Source: Pteria penguin (lineage: Eukaryota > Mollusca > Bivalvia > Pterioida > Pteriidae). From it: a stretch of DNA of 64,000 bases. Location of the stretch: contig CM068588.1 in assembly GCA_035048485.1 (NCBI GenBank), positions 24,760,324 through 24,824,323 on the forward strand. Reading direction: 5' to 3'. This document shows, in pieces, positions 57,201 through 64,000 of the stretch (within the stretch, counting starts at the first letter, position 1; each line of letters starts with the position of its first letter). The notes under the pieces are model-generated. The model was given only the letters and a program-made list of their open reading frames with translations, made no database searches and was not told the DNA's origin. Position numbers and translations under genes: made by a program.

Positions 57201-60200
57201 ATCGCGTATAACAAAGCATATTTTGAATACTTCTTCTAGATTATATGCTGTGGATATTTGGGCAATGGTCTATGTTTCTATTTCGATCCTATTTATATGC
57301 ATCCCTCCATCAAATACTTGTGGTCACATGTTGTCATTAATGAATGGAAGCTTTCTGATGTCTTACAATACACGTCTATAGCCAGTATGGTGAAAGGAAT
57401 TCTACTTGGCGTCGGTTACGTTGCCAATGTCATTCTCATCAAGCGTAACACAGTAAAACTCGATAAAATCGTAAGTAAAACTATAAACGTCTTATTGTAA
57501 GTCCTGGGTTAAACTTTATGTCAACCATGTTCCACTTCGGAGGACTAATAAACAAGAGCAGCTAACTAGCCTAAATTTAATATACAAAAAGCTATTTTAA
57601 ATAAGTGAATATGCTGTATTGTTTACATGGGGTTGGTAGCTATTTTATTACTTAATTTTGCACTAGACGGTCAAAGAGACATTAGTTATTGGCGTCATAA
57701 AGGAACAGTATATGTATTTGTTGTGTTCGAATATTTCAGATTAATGATAATTTATGATCGTTCAGTAATTAAGATTTATATATTAACACGTATGGCCCGC
57801 TCCGTTCTTACATAACTACCGTCAACAGTCAACAAAAATAATAATGCAAAAAGTACGTGTGCATTATCTTTGTGGAACTCAAAACACAATATCATCGTAG
57901 ACATGAGACATATTAGCTGGAAAGTTCATCACAGATCAGGTGCCCCAGAATATTAAATGTACCAATATTGGTTGCCGGAATTATTAACCGATAAAAAAAA
58001 CATCACAAACGTGAGAGACATTAAAAATAAAAAACTAATTAGGAAGTGTCACGGCCAGAAAAAAAGGGGGAAAACCAATAATAATAATTAATTCATAGGT
58101 ATAATATTGAGGACTCGTGAATTTCCCAAATAAACAGACGATACAATTAATACGTTTCTAGTTTTATTATTTTAGATAAAGGACATGTAGTAAAATGACA
58201 TATTTTATACACCATTTGTACTGATGACAGTTTGACCTTACGCAATGTTCTGCTTCCTCTCTAGTTCCTGTCTGTAGCGGTTACATGTCTTCTTGTGCTA
58301 TGGTTAGGTGTCGGATGGTGGATAATAACTGTACGAGAGGTAATATCATAAAATGAAAAGTGACATATTAACATAATCATGTTACATCATCAATTCAAAA
58401 TATTCATCATTATAGCATCACATGGGGTGTTACCGGTCAGCAGGGGATGCCTATTCCTCCATTACATCTGATCCCACCTCTGAATTTTCTCATGGGGTCC
58501 GTGTTTGTCTTTACTTATTATTTTTTCTTTTTTCGTTGATTTCCGACGTAACATTACTCAGTATCTTATTGTTTTAAAATTAAATTATTTAATCAAAATA
58601 CTTAATCATGTTTTGGCACCTAAAACAACTTTTCTCAATTGACGGTAACAGAATACTGGGTGAGGACAGGTGGCTAAAAAGTAAGCCACATGTACATTGC
58701 TTGACTAGGAAGCCCCGACATGAATATCCAAACCTATATATACAACATGTATTATATAATACATAATCACAGTGAGGAATTTCAGATACATGTTGCTAGT
58801 ATTTTTGTTACAGGTGGAAGCTGCTATACAGACCGATTTACAGTATCTCCTCCTCGATACATACCGTTCCACAGACAGTCACATCAGTTTTGGCAACTCT
58901 GTAGAAGCTGCCTGGAATAATCTTTTTGCCAGGGTAAAATAAAAAAAAATCAAAATCGTTATCTGACTTAAAGATATTTTTCCACGACCAGAATGTATCG
59001 ATTAGTCTTCTCACTGCTCTAAATATACGCTTTTATCCGATCTACACCATGCATCTTCACTTTTTAATGGCATTTAGTTTACTGTTGTGACATTATTTAA
59101 ATGTGATTTATCATAAAATGTGAAATGAAATTCAATACACTTCAGATACATTTTATTTCGATGCCACGGTTTGGTAAATGATCCAATAGGCAAGAGACCT
59201 ATAAATTGTATGCATCAACAAATTTCAATATGAGGAGTAGCTTTTCAATAATAGTCTAAAATACAAAAGTAATAAATATTAGAACACATATACCAGTGCG
59301 TGAACTAATTTGGTGCACCATATGCGCATTTCGACAACTTATGTCTCTTGGGTGGTGCTCAATGTCTACGCTGTGTAAATCGAAATGTAAAATACGAAAG
59401 CAATTGATGTCATATGACTATGGCACTAACAACAATGCACCACAGTGGGCATACAGGGAACCCTGAAATTCGGGGGTGAGACCAGTTGACCGGGAGGAGT
59501 GAGCGTCACCTGTTTGGCTAGCCATACCCGCCGTTAATGCCCTTGCAAAAAGGGTATAATAACACTTAAGTCAAACCCTTGGCTGGGGAAATTTTTACAA
59601 GCATCACTCTGCAAATGGAATAAGTAATGTAAAATACGAAAGTAATTGGTGTCACATGTCTATAGAACTGACAGCAACGTTCCACATGTACATTCACGGA
59701 CTCCTGAAATGGTGAGACCAGGTAACTGTAAGGAGTGAGCCTCTCCTATTTGGCTATAACCACACCTGCCGTGAATGCCCTTGAATACAGACGAAAGAAA
59801 TATAGTTCAAACTCATTATCAAATCGACATGAACGTGAAAGACAATTAACCCATCTAAAGAGAGAGCTGTGTATGAGGTAGACACTGCATAGTTTTAGAA
59901 TAATTGACAGATTTTTGCACTGAAAACTGCGTTGAGGATACCCTCGGGAACAAATAATCCATTAACAGCGATTTCGACCCAGTGGATATAATAAATATTA
60001 ATCATTTATACTTGAATTAGTTTTGGTAACTGTGACACTAACCACAACAAAACATTCAGAAATTAGAGATGAGACCAGGTTTCTGGGAGAAGTAACAATT
60101 TCGTATTTGGATAAGAACGCCCTCCATGATTACGAAAACGCATAAGACGACGACAGAGCAATAGTGTAATACTGCCGACACGCGATGAATGTGAAATTGC

Positions 60201-62444
60201 ATAGAAAGTGTCAGAACCATACATCTAGATAATCCATGTGAAACCTTTCTCAGGGAATTTTTTATTGAGCACCATATTGTAAAGAGAAGGAGATGATGAT
60301 AATAGTAATGTAAGCTAAGAAAAAATAAATATATATTCTCATTTGACATACTAAGTTAACAGAGTTTTACATCAAACTGATAAATGAAGACGACACACTT
60401 AACCAAACATCAGACACATTATCTTGTCATCTCTTGTTTATGAGTTATACCCACCAACTAATTGATTTCAATTATGCAACTTCATAATTTCCATGGATAT
60501 CACTATCAACATTTTTATACGCCCGTCATTAGACGGAACGTATTATGTTATGGCGGTGTCCGTACGTACGTCCGTACGTCTGGGGTCAAGTTTTCCGGAC
60601 TCTTTTTGCCGTCTTTCAAGATATTAAGCTGAAATTTTATATATAGCTTTATTTGAAGCGGCGCCAGTACCAGTTCGAGTTTTGTTACGAGTGACCTACT
60701 TTTGACGGATTTATGGCCTTTGGACTTATAAATTTCAAGATTTTTTCAGAAATTCATTAAAAATCTATTTTGTGTCAAAACATTATGAAATTTATTATGA
60801 AACAAGTCAAATGTATCAACTATCAAATATATTATGGGTTTCAATATCTTTACTTCATTTTTGAGAAATTTAGAATTTAGGGGGGGGGGGGGGTTGACCA
60901 TCTGTCCAAGATCTTGTTTTCCGGACTTTTTTTGCCGTCTTTCAAGATATTGAATTGAAATTTGGTATATTGCTTTATATCAAGCGGCGTCAGTACCAGT
61001 TCGAGTTTTGTTACGATTGATAACTTTTGACGGATTTATGGCCCTTGGACTTATAAATTTCAAGATTTGTTTTTCTGGAAAATTCATTAAACATCTAATT
61101 TTTGTAAAAACATTATATGATTTAGCATGAAACAAGTAAAATGTACCAACTATCACATATTTTACAGGTATTGATATCTATTTCTACATTTTTGAGAAAT
61201 TTATAATTTTAGGAGGGGTGTAAGGGGGGGAGGGACTTAGACTTAAAAATTTCAAGATTTGTTTCGAAGGTCAAGTTCTAAGATGGGTTTGATAGGACCA
61301 TTTTTGCAGGAGTTATTGTCCTTGGACATATTCCTATGATAAAATGCTATGAAATGCAATTAACTTTAGTAAACGTCACGTGTTTCCCATGAAACTCATG
61401 CTAAATGCGAATTGATCCCGTCCGAATTAAGCGACGGGCGTATTATGCCACACTAGGCGTTGCTCTTGTTAAATCATACATACGGTTTCCACTATTTAGG
61501 CGTTCAGTATCACTGAAAAGACATAAAGTGTCGAAATGGTGCCCCCAAACCAGTGCTTATGTATGTTTTGATATCTATTATTAAGATAAATATCTCATTT
61601 CGTACAGGAATTCATTTTAAAAGTAAGGACTATGAAAATGAACTAGAATTTTTTGTATTGCTTTACATATCAGTTGTTCAGATCAGAGGTTAATTTTGTA
61701 CAGGAGAAATGCTGTGGAGTTTCTAGTGTAAAAGACTTCATTCCCATTGTGAACACTCAGATTCATGGTCCAACAGTATCCAATATACCAATCTACTGTT
61801 GTCGGTCCAATCCTCTCAGCGGCAGCTTCAGCGACTCTAGTGGCAACTGTACGGAACATATGGAGGTGACACTTCGGTATGATACGGTTAGTTCCATGAT
61901 AGGTAACTCTATATGTAGACGTAATTACTAAGCTATTAGTTTAGTACAGTGTTTGTATTTAACATTTTATTCCTTTTCCATCATATTAACTGGTAAATGG
62001 TTATTTCCCAGCTCTTCAATACGTTTTATTGAAAAATGGCTTTTCTAAAATCATAATGATTTATTTGTTGCCCTGCATTTTTAAAACATATGGAAATAAT
62101 TTGTTGTGTGAAGTATTTGGTTTAATTCTTAACATTCAAGAAAATTATGATAATTCAAAGACCTACTGTTAAAAAAATTAGTTGCGTTAGTTGCATTTTG
62201 TACTCATAAATACTCTCCTCCCCTCTCACTTTCTCTCTCCCAGAGAATAAACCCCATTCATTTATTACTGTATTACAATAAACATAAAAAAATAGATATG
62301 GCACATGCATTGATTTTGTCTGAATAAGATGCTTTAACTTTTTAAATTCTATCCAAACAGCCCTGCCAGATCAGTCTTCTCTCACGATTTAGATGGTACT
62401 CCACAACGTTTTTTGTCGTGTCTGTCATACTGTTGGCGTTACAG
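49418..62444 (+). CDS. Second double-tetraspanin locus (units A' and B'), 3' end outside window
   Basis: Fourteen exons, 1665 nt, 555 codons, all junctions in frame and no stop. It has the same module plan as the 1120-41978 gene: eight A'-type exons including a dedicated N-terminal exon, then six B'-type exons. Residues 1-40 are a Ser/Asp/Thr-rich cytosolic N-terminus ending in a cysteine cluster (CSCKC), as often palmitoylated in tetraspanins. Unit A' spans about residues 33-307 and B' about 309-555. Both loops keep six cysteines. The tail exon of A' ends at a strong donor (gtaagt) with a stop lurking in the intron, as in A1 and A2. It is strongly diverged from the other units but exon sizes are mostly conserved. 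The last B' exon (TM4 end and tail) was not found before 64000, so a stop or a further unit lies beyond. Confidence 0.75.
49739..49805 (+). CDS. A' exon 2 (TM1 start)
   Basis: Acceptor ccttttag, donor gtaagt; 67 nt, phase 2 to 0. CKCRSSTKVIVGIAVALKCV: juxtamembrane cysteines then TM1. Confidence 0.8.
50506..50742 (+). CDS. A' exon 3 (TM1, EC1, TM2)
   Basis: Acceptor atttcag, donor gttagt; 237 nt, the same length as in A1 and A2. End of TM1 (VAVLSYGIIFL), small loop, TM2 (VYFVLIAVALFSIAILLFGF). Confidence 0.88.
50743..52726. other. Intron with (TTTA)n and repeat fragment
   Basis: About 2 kb. (TTTA)n-type low complexity at 51176-51295; dispersed repeat fragment at 51935-52270. No exon seen. 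Confidence 0.6.
51935..52270 (+). repeat. Dispersed repeat starting tatacgcccgac
   Basis: Opens ttatacgcccgactatgagg, then gacgtattatgata and tccgtccgtctgtctgtg; two internal similar blocks (cacgtttgttgtgacattct, cacagttgttt) follow. The same opening as 60515-61468. Confidence 0.6.
52727..52801 (+). CDS. A' exon 4 (TM3)
   Basis: Acceptor gttttag, donor gtgaga; 75 nt, phase 0-0. FSAALLISVVLKVTCILMWS then FGFHK. A cag three codons in could be an alternative acceptor but would break the frame. Confidence 0.8.
53463..53549 (+). CDS. A' exon 5 (LEL part 1)
   Basis: Acceptor ctaaaag, donor gtatga; 87 nt, phase 0-0, one codon shorter than in A1/A2. VQSQVSLQMKMLF to REWNAFHVK. Confidence 0.8.
53700..53830. 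repeat. Short tandem array, about 22 bp period
   Basis: Repeats of tgtagcgacacctatat in the A' LEL intron, about five copies. Confidence 0.85.
53930..54215. repeat. 47-bp minisatellite in A' LEL intron
   Basis: About six copies; the unit contains aaaacagcgtctaccgtgac, acatgtcaacgc and ttccatgacatgac. Spacing between the first two clear copies (53943 and 53990) is 47 bp. Confidence 0.9.
54490..54663 (+). CDS. A' exon 6 (LEL part 2, CCG motif)
   Basis: Acceptor tttgccag, donor gtaagg; 174 nt, identical in length to A1/A2. FSCCGVDSNVG, PQSCCQDN and FFYKCPL give five cysteines. Confidence 0.93.
54893..54976 (+). CDS. A' exon 7 (last LEL cysteine and TM4)
   Basis: Acceptor ttttgtag, donor gtacag; 84 nt, phase 0-0. 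PCLGPMQRSI then TM4 (FYYVPVLTVLCVSAF). Confidence 0.88.
54977..56294. other. Intron with SINE-like fragment
   Basis: About 1.3 kb. At 55350-55470 a B-box-like ggggttcaagtctc is followed by tatggtgagacagtaaaag, matching the body of 28322-28520. No exon seen. Confidence 0.55.
56295..56398 (+). CDS. A' exon 8 (end of TM4 and cytosolic linker to B')
   Basis: Acceptor attacag, donor gtaagt; 104 nt, phase 0 to 2. ILTLIASLQEIRKIKSH, acidic patch, ends APPLMT plus two bases. Unspliced it stops at TAA 56400-56402. The strong donor and a phase-matched acceptor at 56842 favour reading on into B'. Confidence 0.78.
56465..56632 (+). repeat. Dispersed repeat related to R1
   Basis: Blocks cgctcactcctcccgggcac, gtacattgttgatagtatca and caccagttactttcgtattt; parallel to 40670-40830. 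Confidence 0.7.
56842..56890 (+). CDS. B' exon 1 (TM1 start)
   Basis: Acceptor ttttctag, donor gtaaga; 49 nt, phase 2 to 0, one codon longer than B1/B2. FSPVRIIIFVFSIVSV. No ATG. Confidence 0.78.
57240..57470 (+). CDS. B' exon 2 (TM1, EC1, TM2)
   Basis: Acceptor cttctag, donor gtaagt; 231 nt, 77 codons, phase 0-0. IICCGYLGNGLCFYF, then a small loop starting DPIYMHPSIKYLW (compare DPIFTHPVIKVLW in B1), TM2 (GILLGVGYVANVILI), basic KRN. The CCG here lies in TM1 and is not the loop motif. Confidence 0.9.
57471..58264. other. Intron, nothing recognised
   Basis: About 0.8 kb AT-rich; no repeat or exon seen. Confidence 0.5.
58265..58339 (+). CDS. B' exon 3 (TM3)
   Basis: Acceptor cctctag, donor gtaata; 75 nt, phase 0-0. 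FLSVAVTCLLVLWLGVGWWI then ITVRE. Confidence 0.88.
58814..58933 (+). CDS. B' exon 4 (LEL part 1)
   Basis: Acceptor tgttacag, donor gtaaaa; 120 nt as in B1/B2. VEAAIQTDLQYLL to VEAAWNNLFAR. Confidence 0.9.
59395..59560 (-). repeat. Dispersed repeat related to R1, minus strand
   Basis: Reverse of 56465-56632: aaaatacgaaagcaattgat, then gagtgagcgtcacctgtttg and gctagccatacccgcc. Confidence 0.7.
59630..59785 (-). repeat. Dispersed repeat related to R1, minus strand, second copy
   Basis: Same blocks as 59395-59560 about 235 bp downstream: aaaatacgaaagtaattggt, then gagtgagcctctcctatttg. Confidence 0.7.
60515..61468 (+). repeat. Dispersed element with gtacgtcc/gacgggcgta ends and internal duplication
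   Basis: Opens ttatacgcccgtcattagac with gtacgtacgtccgtacgtct and closes aagcgacgggcgtattatgc. Inside, two diverged units (about 60585-60770 and 60910-61075) share ccggactctttttgccgtct-type and gtaccagttcgagttttgtt blocks. Poly-G at about 60882. It resembles the edges of 35975-36590 and 51935-52270. Confidence 0.65.
61704..61886 (+). CDS. B' exon 5 (LEL part 2, CCG motif)
   Basis: Acceptor ttgtacag, donor gttagt; 183 nt, phase 0-0. EKCCGVSSV, IPIYCCRSNPLSG and GNCTEH; ends RYDT like B1/B2 (RYDM, RFDT). Confidence 0.93.
62361..62444 (+). CDS. B' exon 6 (last LEL cysteine and TM4)
   Basis: Acceptor ccaaacag, donor gtaagt; 84 nt, phase 0-0. PCQISLLSRF then TM4 (TTFFVVSVILLALQ). The phase-0 exon that should follow was not found in the remaining 1.5 kb. 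Confidence 0.9.
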
Positions 62445-63129
62445 GTAAGTGTAGATATGACTAATAAAAATATATATTTCTACAATTATCGTATTCTATG
62501 TGCATGTCCTTGGTGATTTCTGTCATGCAGCTTGGTCAGATGTCTTCTGTTTTCTCTTATAATTTGATAAGGGCCACTTTTGCAAACTTTTAATATTGTT
62601 TAGGAGAACACACTGAACAGTTATGATATATTAAGATTTATATGTAATAATTTTTTGATAAAATCGTTTGATTAGTCATCGGAGTTTAATAATTGACCTG
62701 AGACATAAGAATGAAGTGTTATAAGCAAAAAAAAACTTCGTTAGTAGGCAGAATTAGTAAAAGTGATTATTTTTCAAAATGCTGCGCGAAATATATTTCA
62801 ATATGTTGTGTGGTGTCCACGCGTATTAAGTACAGCCTGACAGCGCCGGGCATGTCAGATAATCTTTAATTGTGGAATTCTGCTCAACTAATCATGCAAG
62901 GCAGCACGAAATGCCAGGATGGCTGGTTGCTCAGGAAGTCAGCAATGACCCTCTGAATCATTTCCCAGATGTGTTAATGTCCGTGGATTGGGCAGGCCAA
63001 TACAAGAGATTCTGCTTTAGAAAAAAACTCTGGACAACTGCACTTGCATATAGGCGTATATACGTCAAAAGTCTTGCGACAATACTTTTCTGTTGTTACC
63101 GTTATCAACAACTTTTACTTGAGCATTGC

Positions 63130-63255
63130 GCCTTGACTAACAGGACGGCGGGAACTCTATGACGGGCCTTGTCGAAAACTTTTCAGAGGAGACAAGGTCC
63201 TGATCCTCGTCCCATCTGACTGCTGGTCGGGAATTCTATTGATCAAGGGCCTGAG
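63130..63255 (+). repeat. Dispersed repeat family R3, copy 2
   Basis: ttgactaacaggacggcggg, actctatgacgggcctt and cagaggagacaaggtcct parallel the copy at 36595-36725. Confidence 0.65.
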
Positions 63256-63434
63256 CACGGTTTACTTATGTTGATGTCGCCTAACATATTTTTGATAGCA
63301 ACATATTATTTTATAAACGTTTCGTGTGTAATAAAGTTTTGACTTCTCTTCTTGAAAAACCTGTTGATCCTTGTTCTCTATAGGGAGGATCATTTATAGA
63401 TTTTTAAATATGTGTCCTTTGATTGTGTGCTGCT

Positions 63435-63570
63435 TTTTCGGTGAGTGGGAAGGTGGGTGCCCGTAATCCGGTTAACCACACCAGTTGAGTGACGGTTGTT
63501 ACTTCAATATACCGTCCTAAGTCGGTATCGTAACCGCAGCACAATCGAATATTTTGTAATGTCGTTTTCC
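63435..63570 (-). repeat. Dispersed repeat family R2, reverse copy
   Basis: gtgagtgggaaggtgggtgc, ggttaaccacaccagttgag and ccgtcctaagtcggtatcgt are the reverse complement of blocks at 41320-41515. Confidence 0.7.
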
Positions 63571-63619
63571 GTGTATATTCTACTATCATCATTTATGTGT
63601 GCATGTCCTTGGTGATTCT

Positions 63620-64000
63620 GTTTTGTCTTTTGTTCCCATGATGCAAGCAGGTTCAAAACGTTCATTTAGTTTTTCTGTAATCTAGTACGTCTATATGTGA
63701 AGTCTAGACAAAATCTAGATTCATTTGTAAACAAAACTTGGGTCCAACTCCAGGGTCTCAATTGCACATGGTCTCGTGCCCAAAGTAGGCGTTCTCTGAT
63801 GTCATTATTCTTCACAAGAACACGAATGGCTAGACATCTGGCGTTCATACCCGCACCGTGCTATCCATTCCTTTTTGTGTTTGTAGATATATAAGTATTG
63901 TTGCATTGTGCAAGCTGTTTTGTAAGGTAGTAGCGTTATAAAACGATTGCGACGAGCGTGAAGAACAACATATCGGTCTTGTGCTTATATCGGTCTTGCG
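63620..64000 (-). pseudogene. Tc1/mariner-type transposase fragment at window edge
   Basis: The minus-strand frame 63666-63848 reads RERLLWARDHVQLRPW then VLFTNESRFCLDFTYRRTR, the region around the first catalytic Asp of Tc1-like transposases, here Asn (TNES for the usual TDES). A stop follows at about 63668, after which a shifted frame continues NERFEPACIMG. Inactive fragment; its N-terminal side may extend past the window. Confidence 0.75.

Larger units (their letters stand above)
62445..64000. other. Intron or downstream region with repeats
   Basis: Holds R3 copy 2 (63130-63255), R2 reverse copy (63435-63570) and a Tc1-like fragment (63620-64000). The 18-base word tgcatgtccttggtgatt occurs at both about 62501 and 63602. 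Confidence 0.6.

Noticed and set aside
57240..57260. CCG in B' exon 2 as a second large-loop motif
   Set aside because: It lies within the TM1 helix by alignment with LCG of B1/B2; the loop CCG is at 61707.
1..64000. CRISPR arrays, operons, bacterial promoters or terminators
   Set aside because: The window is clearly eukaryotic; the tandem arrays have no spacer-repeat structure of CRISPR type.

Overview
This is a eukaryotic, AT-rich, intron-rich window, most likely from a bivalve mollusc. The evidence is long introns with GT/AG borders, tRNA-headed SINEs whose tail resembles the bivalve MetaSINE core, Tc1/mariner remnants, MITEs, many minisatellites, and dispersed repeats of a kind I associate with bivalve genomes. 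No bacterial-style genes, CRISPR arrays or true tRNA/rRNA genes were seen. The intact coding material I could recognise is spliced and on the + strand; almost all long ORFs are only single exons or repeat noise.

The main content is a repeated tetraspanin locus. I reconstructed 43 exons by splice sites, codon phase and paralogue comparison. From 1120 to 41978 there are 29 exons. One linker exon (the tail of a tetraspanin whose body lies upstream of the window) is followed by four complete 7-exon tetraspanin units in the order A1, B1, A2, B2. Exon phases match across every junction, including the unit-to-unit junctions. The summed exons are 3492 nt, exactly 1164 codons including one stop at the end of B2. 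I therefore read them as one gene encoding a head-to-tail concatemer of at least 4 and probably 5 or more tetraspanins (16 or more membrane passes). I know of no described protein of this kind. A-B is the repeating module: A1-B1 and A2-B2 are a segmental tandem duplication that also carried shared intronic repeats.

After about 7.4 kb of repeats (42-49.4 kb) a second, diverged copy begins with its own N-terminal exon (ATG at 49418, possibly 48949). It again has an A-type and then a B-type unit (exons to 62444, 1665 nt, 555 codons, open at the window end). Each complete unit has four hydrophobic segments, a CCG motif, a second CC pair and two further cysteines in the large extracellular loop, so all three canonical disulfides are possible in all six units. 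Tetraspanins have both ends in the cytosol, so fusing them tail to head is topologically sound.

Layout: 1-1119 intron; 1120-9894 linker and A1; 11849-24480 B1 and linker to A2; 24758-32365 A2; 34501-41978 B2 and stop; 42000-49400 intergenic repeats (exact 132-bp duplication, AT-rich satellite, inverted MITE pair, SINEs); 49418-56398 unit A'; 56842-62444 unit B'; 62445-64000 intron with a Tc1/mariner fragment at the right edge. All exon calls rest on sequence reading alone; transcript data were not available.
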